Positions 1 through 7,137 of a DNA stretch of 64,000 nt are shown here, in pieces (within the stretch, counting starts at the first letter, position 1; each line of letters starts with the position of its first letter). This DNA comes from [Actinomadura] parvosata subsp. kistnae (GTDB lineage Bacteria > Actinomycetota > Actinomycetes > Streptosporangiales > Streptosporangiaceae). Where the stretch lies: contig NZ_OOHJ01000008.1 in the NCBI RefSeq assembly GCF_900323885.1, positions 124,001-188,000 of the forward strand, written 5' to 3'. Under the pieces are notes generated by a model. The model did not search any database. It saw only the letters and a program-made list of their open reading frames with translations, and was not told the DNA's origin. The translations under genes and the position numbers were made by a program.

Positions 1-797
1 GCGTCGAGCTCCGGCAGGTGGGCGGCCGGGACGTACAGGTCGAAGACGCTGTCCGGGATGTGGTTGCCGATGTCCTCGCCCAGCGCGCCGTCGCCCGTGA
101 ACGCCCAGTCGATGAGCACGCTCTCGCCGCCGACGTCGAGGGCGTTGCTGGGCCACAGGTCGAGGTGGCACAGCGTGCGCGGCAGCGACTCCATGACGTT
201 CAGGAGCCACTCGCGGTCGCGGTGCAGGCGCTGCAGCTCGCCGCGCAGGCCCGGCGGGAGGTTCTCGCTGACGAGCGGGTGCCGCCAGGTGGTGTCGTCC
301 TCCAGCAGTTCGTACGGCACCCGCTTCGAGTCCACGTAGTCCCGCAGGAACGACCGGCTCGTCCACGGCCGTTCCACCGGCCCCGCGCCGCCCTGCGCCA
401 GCCCGAGCTGGTGGCCGAGCAGGCCGTGGCGGGCGATCGGCCAGGTGGTGGCGGGGGTGCCGGTGACGTCCTCGAGCCAGAGGGCCAGGTCGCCGTCGTC
501 GCGTTCGACGAGCCGCAGCAGGTGCGGCGCGCGCACGCCCGCGCCTGACCACAGGGCGGGCAGGCCGGTGGAGTAGACGTCGGCCTCGCGCCGCCAGTAG
601 TTCCAGTGCCGGGGGTCGGTGGCGCTCTCCCAGCCCGCGCCGGCCTCCTTCCGCCTGGTCAGCACCTTGACGATGGCTGAACGACGGCCGGCGCGGACCC
701 GCCAGATGCCCGCGGTCACGCCGTTCATCGCGTTGTGCGTCAGCGGTTCGATGGCGGTGGCCGGGGCGCCGAGCACCCGGACGGTCTCCTCCTCCAT
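1..797 (-). CDS. Aminoglycoside phosphotransferase-like (APH/CHK fold) protein, 3' end outside window
   Basis: The frame is open to the left edge, so the C-terminus is missing. The kinase-fold catalytic loop reads HLDLWPSNA (HxDxxxxN) near residues 205-213, and the magnesium-binding Asp lies in LIDWAFTGDGALGEDIGN. A Lys-containing strand (SAIVKVL) comes near residue 40. These mark the APH superfamily of small-molecule kinases, but the substrate cannot be told; many such proteins are not resistance enzymes. The ATG at 797 is not preceded by a clear Shine-Dalgarno. A GTG at 866 in the same frame is possible and would add a 23-residue near-duplicate of the N-terminus. The gene follows the CBS gene on the same strand and may be co-transcribed with it. 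Confidence 0.75.
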   Translation of the reverse strand, partial: MEEETVRVLGAPATAIEPLTHNAMNGVTAGIWRVRAGRRSAIVKVLTRRKEAGAGWESATDPRHWNYWRREADVYSTGLPALWSGAGVRAPHLLRLVERDDGDLALWLEDVTGTPATTWPIARHGLLGHQLGLAQGGAGPVERPWTSRSFLRDYVDSKRVPYELLEDDTTWRHPLVSENLPPGLRGELQRLHRDREWLLNVMESLPRTLCHLDLWPSNALDVGGESVLIDWAFTGDGALGEDIGNHIPDSVFDLYVPAAHLPELD

Positions 798-866
798 GTG
801 CGTCAGCGGCTCGATCGCGATGGCCGACGCGCCGAAGCCGACCGTCCGGACGGTCTCGTGCTCCAC
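735..866 (-). repeat. Degenerate tandem duplication of the phosphotransferase N-terminus
   Basis: Two adjacent in-frame segments encode nearly the same peptide. Positions 866-798 encode VEHETVRTVGFGASAIAIEP followed by LTH, and 797-735 encode MEEETVRVLGAPATAIEPLT followed by H. The copies differ by a two-codon gap and several substitutions, so the duplication is not recent. It leaves the true translation start uncertain. Confidence 0.7.
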
Positions 867-980
867 GCGGGCGTGCTCAGAACCCTGCACCCGCGCGCGG
901 CACTCAGAGCCCTCCACGCGGGCGCGCGCAGAATCCTCCACGTGGGCGTACTCAGAATCCTCCACGTGGGCGTGCTCAGA
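858..980 (-). repeat. Five tandem 24-27 bp repeats between CBS and phosphotransferase genes
   Basis: On the minus strand five consecutive units stay in the phosphotransferase frame and would read SEHAHVED, SEYAHVED, SARARVEG, SECRARVQG and SEHARVEH. The first unit overlaps the stop codon of the CBS gene. Several units carry GTGGAGGA, which contains a Shine-Dalgarno-like GGAGGA. Whether the array is translated as an N-terminal extension or is an untranslated spacer is not clear. Confidence 0.75.
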
Positions 981-1419
981 GCTGGAGGGCGTGGTCGAGC
1001 AGCGACTGCAACGTGACAGCGCCGACCAGCCGCTCGTCGTCCACCACCGCCACGAGCGGGCTGCGCGTGCGGGCCATCAGCGCCGCGAGCTCCAGCACCG
1101 TCGCCTTGGAGTCGGTCACGGGCAGCTCGCGCGGCTGCTCCGGCAGGCATTCCCGCACGCTCTTGCCGCCGAGCCGGTGCAGGAACCGGTCCGCGTGCGC
1201 CTCGTCCACCACCCGCGCGAGCGCGGGGTCGTCCTGGCAGTACGCCGGGACCGCGAGCCGCAGCACCTGCGTGCCGGGCAGGATGCTGAGCGGCCGCCCG
1301 CTCTCGTCGACCAGGATGAGCCCGGGCAGGTCGCGGTCGGCCAGCAGCCGGGCCGCTTCCAGCGCCGGGGTGTCCAGGGTGACCGTCGGGAAGTCGACGG
1401 CCAGATCGCGTGCGCGCAT
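976..1419 (-). CDS. CBS-domain pair protein
   Basis: A 147-residue soluble protein made almost entirely of two CBS motifs. The first is at about residues 5-60 (MRARDLAVDFPTVTLDTPAL... ending LILVDESGRPLSILPG) and the second at about 88-145 (VRECLPEQ... LVAVVDDERLVGAVTLQSLL). Paired CBS motifs form a Bateman module that usually binds adenine nucleotides and regulates a partner. No catalytic domain is attached, so it is likely a stand-alone sensor. The ATG at 1419 has GGAGG six bases upstream. It is divergent from the TetR gene at 1527. Confidence 0.85.
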   Translation of the reverse strand: MRARDLAVDFPTVTLDTPALEAARLLADRDLPGLILVDESGRPLSILPGTQVLRLAVPAYCQDDPALARVVDEAHADRFLHRLGGKSVRECLPEQPRELPVTDSKATVLELAALMARTRSPLVAVVDDERLVGAVTLQSLLDHALQL

Positions 1420-1526
1420 CGATCGCCTCCGGTCTCCAGCGTAGCCGCCGGGGGTGCGCGGCGCGGGCGTCCCGGATGGCCGTGCCCTTGTCCGGAGGGG
1501 CGGGGGCGGCGTCGTAGGGTGGTGTC

Positions 1527-2156
1527 ATGGTCAAGGCCGCGGCACGACAGCCCGTACCCGCCCGTCGCGCGGACGCCGAGCGTAACATCGCCGCGATCCT
1601 CGAGGCCGGGACGCGGCTGCTCAGCGCGGACCCCACCGCCAGCGTGGCCGACATCGCCAAGGCGGCCGGGGTGGGGCGGGTCACGCTGTACGGGCATTTC
1701 CCGTCGCGTGAGGCGCTGGTGGACGCGGTGCTCGATCACGCGGTGAGCATCGCGGACGGCGTGCTGGAGGACGAGTCGATCGACACGGCGCCGGCGCCCG
1801 AGGCGATGGCCGGGCTGCTGCGCTCGGCGTGGGAGATCCTCGACCGGCACCGGCGGTTGTTCCTCGCGGCCGATCGGGTGCTGGCCACCGAGCGCATCAG
1901 GGAGCACCACGAGGCGCCGCTGCGGCGGGTCGAGCGGCTCATCGCGCGCGGGCAGCGGGACGGTGACTTCCGCGACGACCTGCCGTTGCCGTGGCTGGTG
2001 ACGGCGTTCTTCTCGATCATTCACAGTGCCGCGCAGGAGCGGGAGGCGGGCCGGCTCGCCCCTGAGGAGGTGGCGGACGTGCTGATCAAGACGATGTTGT
2101 CGCTGCTGCTTCCGCCTGCCGCCCGGCCGGCCAGGGGGCCCGCGAAGGGCGAGTAA
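1527..2156 (+). CDS. TetR/AcrR family transcriptional regulator
   Basis: A 209-residue one-component repressor. The N-terminal helix-turn-helix spans about residues 18-65 (ERNIAAILEAGTRLL... VADIAKAAGVGRVTLYGHFP), typical of TetR proteins, and is followed by an all-helical ligand domain. It lies 220 bp upstream of a co-directional DHA2 exporter whose promoter carries a palindrome of TetR-operator form (2312-2331), so it probably represses that exporter and responds to a substrate. The ligand is unknown. Confidence 0.88.
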   Translation: MVKAAARQPVPARRADAERNIAAILEAGTRLLSADPTASVADIAKAAGVGRVTLYGHFPSREALVDAVLDHAVSIADGVLEDESIDTAPAPEAMAGLLRSAWEILDRHRRLFLAADRVLATERIREHHEAPLRRVERLIARGQRDGDFRDDLPLPWLVTAFFSIIHSAAQEREAGRLAPEEVADVLIKTMLSLLLPPAARPARGPAKGE

Positions 2157-2202
2157 GGGCGGGCAAGGCCGGTCGTCCAAGGGCAGGCGAGGCCGGTCGT
2201 CC
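2157..2202. repeat. 22-bp imperfect direct repeat just after the TetR stop
   Basis: The segments 2157-2178 and 2181-2202 are the same 22-base sequence with two differences, ending in GGCCGGTCGTCC in both copies. The repeat starts directly after the TAA of the TetR gene. Function unknown; it is one of several repeats placed at gene ends in this window. Confidence 0.7.
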
Positions 2203-2311
2203 GCCCGCGAGCCGCTGTCTCAGCGTGCGGCTTCGCTGGTTCGGGCGCGTGTGGAACGCGCGATGCCGCTAGTTCAGCATGCCATCCGACGGGACTCACA
2301 TCTCCCAACAA

Positions 2312-2331
2312 AACGGTACCGGGGTACCGTT
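2312..2331. promoter_or_regulatory. Palindromic operator upstream of DHA2 exporter
   Basis: Perfect 9-bp arms AACGGTACC and GGTACCGTT are separated by GG, 46 bp before the exporter start. The form fits a TetR-family operator, and the adjacent TetR gene is the obvious candidate. A second, shorter palindrome (GAACA-TCAG-TGTTC) lies at about 2347-2360. Confidence 0.6.
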
Positions 2332-2377
2332 CCGGCATGCTAACTTGAACATCAGTGTTCGAGTTAAGGAGTGGCGG

Positions 2378-3835
2378 ATGGCTCATCATGACGACACGGC
2401 GGCGCATGGCGGTGGTGGCTGGGCCGTGCTGGTGCTGTTGTGCCTGGCGCAGTTCATGCTGATCGTCGACATCACGGTGGTGCAGGTCGCACTGCCGACC
2501 ATAGGCGCCGACCTGGGGCTCGACCGGGAGTCGCTGACCTGGGTGGTCACCACGTACACGCTCTGCTTCGGCGGGCTCATGGTGCTCGGCGGGCGGCTCG
2601 CGGACGCGTTCGGCGCGCGCCGGACGCTGCTGGCCGGGCTGGGGCTGTTCACGGCGGCGTCGCTGGTGTGCGGGCTGGCCGGGAGCGGGGCGGCGCTCGT
2701 CGCCGGGCGGGCGTTCCAAGGGGTCGGGGCGGCGCTGCTCTCGCCCGCCGCGCTGGCCGTGATCACCGGCACCTTCCACGGCGAGCGGCGGGCACGCGCG
2801 CTCGGCGTGTGGGCCGCGATCGGCGGGACGGGGGCGGCGCTGGGCGTGCTCGTCGGCGGGCTGCTGACCGCCGGGCCCGGGTGGGCGTGGGTGTTCTTCG
2901 TCAACGTGCCGATCGGGCTTATGGTGCTGGCCGCCGTGCCCGCCGTCGTCCCGGCTGGAGAGCCGAAGGCAGGAGCGGCGGGGGCGGGCGCGGGCGGGCG
3001 GCGACAGCCGGTGGACGTGCCCGGCGCGCTGATCGTCACGCTGGCGACGGCGCTGCTGATCTACGGGCTGGTCACGGCGGGCGACGCCGGATGGGCGGCG
3101 GCAGGCACGGTGCTGCCGCTGGCCGGAGCGGTGCTCCTGTACGTCGCGTTCGTGCTCGTCGAGCGGTCCGTACGGTCGCCGCTCATGCGCGCCTCGACCC
3201 TCGCGCGGCGGCCGGTGATCTCGGGCACGTTCGTGATGCTGGTGGCCACCGGGCTGATGCTGGGGTTGTTCTTCCTCAGCACCCTCTACCTGCAGCACGT
3301 GCTCGGGTTCAGCGCCCTGGAGACCGGGTTGATCTTCCTGCCGGCGGCCGTCGCGATCACGGTCGGGGCCCAGGTCGGCGGCCATCTCATCGGCCGGGTG
3401 GGTGGCCGGCCGGTGGCGGTGGCGGCGTTCGTGGTGACGGCGGCGGGGGCGGCGCTGATGGCCCGCAGCTCTCCGGAGACGAGCGTCTACACGACGTTGC
3501 TGCCCGGGTTCGTGCTGGCCTCGCTGGGCATCGGGCCGGCGTTCGTGACGGCGACCACCACGACCATGGCGAACATCCCGCCCGGCGAGAACGGCGTCGC
3601 CTCCGGCGTCATCAACACCTTCCACGAGCTCGGCGGCTCGATCGGGGTGGCCGTCGTGTCCACGGTGGCCGCCGCGAGCCTCGTGCCGGGGGCCGGGGCC
3701 GGCGGGTTCGCGGCCGGGTTCGTGTGGTGCGCCGTGGCGGCGGGGGTGGCCGGGGTCGTGGCGCTCGGGCTGGTGCCCGGAGGAAAGCCCGCGGCGGCGT
3801 TCGTCGGCCATGGTCACGGCCACGGCCACGGCTAG
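2378..3835 (+). CDS. DHA2-family (14-TM) MFS multidrug exporter with His-Gly tail
   Basis: A 485-residue integral membrane protein that should export drugs by proton antiport. Motif A reads GGRLADAFGARR near residue 70, and the DHA2 hallmark region LVAGRAFQGVGAALLSPAA follows. The ATG at 2378 was chosen because AAGGAG sits seven bases upstream; a longer frame from 2279 would run through the operator. The C-terminus ends in GHGHGHGHG, an alternating His-Gly tail that is unusual in the family and could bind metal. Control by the upstream TetR gene is likely. Confidence 0.88.
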   Translation: MAHHDDTAAHGGGGWAVLVLLCLAQFMLIVDITVVQVALPTIGADLGLDRESLTWVVTTYTLCFGGLMVLGGRLADAFGARRTLLAGLGLFTAASLVCGLAGSGAALVAGRAFQGVGAALLSPAALAVITGTFHGERRARALGVWAAIGGTGAALGVLVGGLLTAGPGWAWVFFVNVPIGLMVLAAVPAVVPAGEPKAGAAGAGAGGRRQPVDVPGALIVTLATALLIYGLVTAGDAGWAAAGTVLPLAGAVLLYVAFVLVERSVRSPLMRASTLARRPVISGTFVMLVATGLMLGLFFLSTLYLQHVLGFSALETGLIFLPAAVAITVGAQVGGHLIGRVGGRPVAVAAFVVTAAGAALMARSSPETSVYTTLLPGFVLASLGIGPAFVTATTTTMANIPPGENGVASGVINTFHELGGSIGVAVVSTVAAASLVPGAGAGGFAAGFVWCAVAAGVAGVVALGLVPGGKPAAAFVGHGHGHGHG

Positions 3836-3981
3836 CAGGACGGACGCCAGAACACCGCTCCCGCCCGCCAAGCGCCAGATCTTGCCATCGCACCAGGAAA
3901 AACCGGGATATCGCCAACGACCGCAGCGGATTATCCTTCATTGATGGTCAAGTTCCGCCGGCGAAAGCGGTGACTCCGCAG

Positions 3982-4347
3982 ATGCCGTCATTGACGCTGG
4001 CGCACCAGCACCTGTCCGGGGTCACCGTGGTCGCCGTGACCGGCGAGATGGACGCCACCAACCGGGCCGACCTCGAGGCCTACCTCAAGGAGGCCAGGGC
4101 CGCCCCCGCCGAACGGCTGGTGTTCGACCTGTCCGGGGTGCCGTTCATGGACAGCTCGGGCCTGCACGTCCTGCTGAAGTGCGCCACCGACTGCCTCAAG
4201 GCGGGCGGGGTGGTGCATCTGGCGGGGGTGCAGCCGTTGCCGGCGCGGTTGTTCGAGATCACGGGCGTGGTGGCGCATCTGCCGGTGCACGAGCGGGTCG
4301 AGGACGCGATCGCCGCCGCGCTCGACTCGTCGGAACGCTCCAGTTGA
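3982..4347 (+). CDS. STAS-domain anti-sigma factor antagonist
   Basis: A 121-residue protein covering one STAS domain. It has the strand TVVAVTGEMDATN and the phospho-acceptor loop FMDSSGLHVLL (residues about 53-63), where the first Ser of DSSG is the usual site phosphorylated by a cognate anti-sigma kinase. This suggests a partner-switching role. No kinase or sigma gene is adjacent, so its partners are elsewhere. The start is uncertain: an in-frame GTG at 3970 is an alternative and neither start has a strong ribosome site. Confidence 0.82.
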   Translation: MPSLTLAHQHLSGVTVVAVTGEMDATNRADLEAYLKEARAAPAERLVFDLSGVPFMDSSGLHVLLKCATDCLKAGGVVHLAGVQPLPARLFEITGVVAHLPVHERVEDAIAAALDSSERSS

Positions 4348-4466
4348 GCGACGCGGCGGCCGCTCCGAGCGCGGCCTGCCGCTCACCACGTCCGAGGAGC
4401 GGGCGGGCCGGCACTCGGCAGCGATCAGGGCAGGGGCGTCGAGGGCATCCGGCCTAGGCTGGGACG

Positions 4467-5351
4467 GTGTTCGAGACGCGCGATTTCGACCTGGCACCGT
4501 ACGCGGAGACCGACACCGGCGGCTACGTCCGGCACACCTTCTGCAGCTGGCACGACGCGGGCTGGCGGTCGCTGCTGGTGCAGTCCTTCACGCATGCCCC
4601 CGAGGCGGAGGAGCTGCCGCTGCCGGGCACGTCGGACCTGCACCTGGTGCTCTGCACGGGCGGTGACGCGATCATGCGGACGCACGCGGGCGGCCGGCCG
4701 GCGCGGCGCCGCTACATTCCCGGCCGCATGGAGCTGATGGTCCCGGGCCGCTCGACGGTCCGCAGCTATCGGGCGTCCGCGCCGCTCAGCACCGTGCAGG
4801 TGCACATCCCGCGCGCCACCGTCGACCGGACGGCGGCCGAGCTGGGCGGGCCGGAGCCGGACTTCGAGGCGCTGTCGGCCGCGCTGGGGGCGGGCGACCC
4901 GGTGGTGGAGCAGGTCGTGCGGTCGCTGCCCGCCGCCGGTCAGGCCGGCGAGCTGTACGCGGAGTCCGCCGCCGCGTTCCTCACCACGCACCTGCTGTCG
5001 CGGGGCCGCGACGACAGTATGCCGGGCGGCGGGCGCGCGGCGGTCCGCCGGGCCGTCGCCGTGATGCGGGAGCGGCTGGCGGAGCCGCTGACGCTCGCCG
5101 ACCTGGCCGCACAGGCGCACCTCAGCGTCTACCACTTCGTCCGCGTCTTCCGCGAGGACACCGGCGAGACGCCGTTCCGGTATCTGACGCGGCTGCGGAT
5201 CGAGCACGCGCGCTCGCTGCTGTCGGGCACCACGCTCACCGTCGCGCAGATCGCCGAGCGGTGCGGCTTCGGCAGCCCGGGCGCGCTGTCGGCGGCGTTC
5301 CTGAGCCACGTCGGCGTCCGCCCGTCGGCCTACCGCAAGGCACGGTCGTAG
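4467..5351 (+). CDS. AraC family transcriptional regulator
   Basis: A 294-residue regulator. Residues about 190-290 form the double helix-turn-helix of AraC proteins: LTLADLAAQAHLSVYHFVRV, then the second element IAERCGFGSPGALSAAF. The N-terminal part resembles the cupin-like ligand domain found in AraC_binding proteins. It starts at a GTG and is followed by an SRPBCC gene 100 bp downstream on the same strand, which may be a target. Effector unknown. Confidence 0.85.
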   Translation: MFETRDFDLAPYAETDTGGYVRHTFCSWHDAGWRSLLVQSFTHAPEAEELPLPGTSDLHLVLCTGGDAIMRTHAGGRPARRRYIPGRMELMVPGRSTVRSYRASAPLSTVQVHIPRATVDRTAAELGGPEPDFEALSAALGAGDPVVEQVVRSLPAAGQAGELYAESAAAFLTTHLLSRGRDDSMPGGGRAAVRRAVAVMRERLAEPLTLADLAAQAHLSVYHFVRVFREDTGETPFRYLTRLRIEHARSLLSGTTLTVAQIAERCGFGSPGALSAAFLSHVGVRPSAYRKARS

Positions 5352-5452
5352 GCCAGGTCGTCCTGAGCCGGGCCGGCCACCCGCAACGCCCGGTCGATGG
5401 TGCCGCAATCTCCCGCATTCTCCGGGCGTGCGGCGCCGCCTAGTTTCGGACG

Positions 5453-5887
5453 GTGCCTTACACCTACACCGTGACCTCACGTTCCTCCGCGGACCCCGCG
5501 GCGGTCTTCGAGGCGCTCACCCGCGCCGCCACCTGGCCCTCCTGGTCGCCGATCGACGCGGCCGCGATCGAGGGCGGCGCCGACCCGCGCGACCGGCAGC
5601 GGGCCGGCGACACCCGGATCTTCCGCACCGGGCGCAACGTCTCGCGGGAGCGCATCGTCGAGCTGGTCGCCGACCGCCGGTTCGTCTACGACAACCTGGG
5701 CGGCCCGTTCCGCTCCTACCGGGGGACGGTGGAGCTGACGCCGGCGCCGGGCGGCGGCACGGAGATCGCCTGGAGGGGTGTCTTCGAGGCGAAGCCGCGG
5801 TTCACGGGCCGTTTCTGGCAGTGGTACCTGACCCGGTTCATGCAGCGGATGGCGGACGGCCTGGCGGCGTACGCGGGCAAGGACTGA
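5453..5887 (+). CDS. SRPBCC (START-like) family protein
   Basis: A 144-residue protein matching the polyketide cyclase/dehydrase-type SRPBCC fold. The N-terminal strand has VTSRSSADPAAVFEALT with AATWPSWSP after it, the usual helix-grip opening. The centre carries alternating strands (RFVYDNLGGPF, GGGTEIAWRGVFEAKPRF) and the C-terminus ends in a long helix (MQRMADGLAAYAGK). Such proteins bind hydrophobic ligands or act as cyclases; the ligand cannot be read here. It begins at GTG and lies directly upstream of the PadR operator. Confidence 0.75.
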   Translation: MPYTYTVTSRSSADPAAVFEALTRAATWPSWSPIDAAAIEGGADPRDRQRAGDTRIFRTGRNVSRERIVELVADRRFVYDNLGGPFRSYRGTVELTPAPGGGTEIAWRGVFEAKPRFTGRFWQWYLTRFMQRMADGLAAYAGKD

Positions 5888-5892
5888 ACGCT

Positions 5893-5922
5893 TATACACC
5901 GCGTATATACCTCTGGTGTATA
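5893..5922. promoter_or_regulatory. PadR-type operator
   Basis: The inverted repeat TATACACC (5893-5900) and GGTGTATA (5915-5922) has 14 bases between its arms and lies 10 bp before the PadR start. AT-rich dyads of this kind at padR promoters are usually autoregulatory sites. It is one of the few AT-rich spots in this neighbourhood. Confidence 0.65.
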
Positions 5923-5932
5923 GTCGCCGGGC

Positions 5933-6460
5933 ATGAGCGTCCCCCTTGCGCTGCTCGGCCTGCTGGAGCGGGAGCCGAGCCACGGTTACGACCTGAAGCG
6001 CGACTACGACACCTTCTTCGGCCGCGGCAAGCCGCTCCCGTTCGGCCAGGTCTACTCCACACTCGGCCGCCTGGCCAGGGACGGCAAGGTGACGGCCGGG
6101 CAGAGCGAGCCCGGCGACGGGCCCGACCGCAAGCGTTACGCCATCACCCCGCTCGGCACGCGGGAGGTGGAGGCGTGGCTGGCCGAGCCGGTGGCGGCGG
6201 AGCCGTACCTGCAGACGGTGCTGTTCACGAAGGTCGTGCTGGCGCTGATGCTGGGCCGCGACGCGGCAGGCTACCTCGACCTGCAGCGGGCCACGCACCT
6301 GCGGCGCATGCGGGAGTTCACCCAGATCAAGCAGAACGGCTCGCTGACCGACGCGCTGCTCGCCGACCACGGCATGTTCCACCTTGAGGCGGATCTGCGC
6401 TGGATCGACGTGACGCAGGCGCGGCTGGGCGCGCTGGCGGCCATGGTGCGCAACTCATGA
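5933..6460 (+). CDS. PadR family transcriptional regulator
   Basis: A 175-residue winged-helix regulator. It opens with the PadR signature PLALLGLLEREPSHGYDLKR, followed by the wing region (FGQVYSTLGRLARDGKV... GPDRKRYAITPLG) and a C-terminal helical dimerisation part. It overlaps the ABC ATPase gene by ATGA, so it is the first gene of an exporter operon that it very likely represses through the dyad at 5893-5922. Inducer unknown. Confidence 0.9.
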   Translation: MSVPLALLGLLEREPSHGYDLKRDYDTFFGRGKPLPFGQVYSTLGRLARDGKVTAGQSEPGDGPDRKRYAITPLGTREVEAWLAEPVAAEPYLQTVLFTKVVLALMLGRDAAGYLDLQRATHLRRMREFTQIKQNGSLTDALLADHGMFHLEADLRWIDVTQARLGALAAMVRNS

Positions 6461-7137
6461 TCATCGAAGCGCGCGAGCTCAGCCGCTCCTACGGCAACAC
6501 CCCCGCGCTGCGCGAGGCGAACCTGGCGGTGCGCGCAGGGGAGATCCTGGCCGTGATGGGGCCCAGCGGCTCGGGCAAGTCGACGCTGCTGCACTGCCTG
6601 GCCGGGATCTTCACGCCCGACAGCGGCGAGGTGTGGTTCCGCGGCCGGCGGCTCGACACGATGAGCGACGCCAGGCGCACGGAGCTGCGGCGCACCTCCT
6701 TCGGGTTCGTCTTCCAGTTCGGGCAGCTCGTGCCGGAGCTGACCGTGGCCGACAACGTGGCCCTGCCGATGCTGCTGGGCCGCACCCGGCGCAGGGACGC
6801 CTACCGGCGGGCGGGCGAGTGGCTGGAGCGGCTGGGCCTGGCGGAGCTGGGCGGCCGGCGCACCGGCGAGCTCTCGGGCGGGCAGGCGCAGCGGGTGGCG
6901 ATCGCCCGGGCGCTGGTGACCGGGCCGCGGGTGCTGTTCGCCGACGAGCCGACCGGCGCGCTCGACTCGCTCACCGGCGAGCACGTCATGGAGCTGCTGG
7001 TCGGGCTGGCCCGCGAGGAGGGCACGACGGTGATCGTGGTGACGCACGACGCCCGGGTGGCCGCGTACGCCGACCGGGAGGTCATCGTCCGCGACGGCCG
7101 CGTCACCGACCCGTTCGCCGGGCAGGTCGCCCGATGA
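6457..7137 (+). CDS. ABC transporter ATP-binding protein (MacB/LolD type)
   Basis: A 226-residue nucleotide-binding subunit with Walker A GPSGSGKST (about residues 34-42), Q-loop FVFQFGQL, signature LSGGQAQRVAIARAL, Walker B VLFADEPTGALDS and switch His in VVTHD. The length and the TGALDS extension place it with ATPases that partner FtsX-like permeases. It overlaps both its neighbours by four bases (ATGA), so all three are translationally coupled. Together with the next gene it should move a lipid, peptide or drug; the substrate is not known. Confidence 0.93.
   Translation: MIIEARELSRSYGNTPALREANLAVRAGEILAVMGPSGSGKSTLLHCLAGIFTPDSGEVWFRGRRLDTMSDARRTELRRTSFGFVFQFGQLVPELTVADNVALPMLLGRTRRRDAYRRAGEWLERLGLAELGGRRTGELSGGQAQRVAIARALVTGPRVLFADEPTGALDSLTGEHVMELLVGLAREEGTTVIVVTHDARVAAYADREVIVRDGRVTDPFAGQVAR

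Noticed and set aside
2279..2377. Longer N-terminus for the DHA2 exporter
   Set aside because: It would translate the palindromic operator and lacks a ribosome site, while ATG 2378 has AAGGAG.
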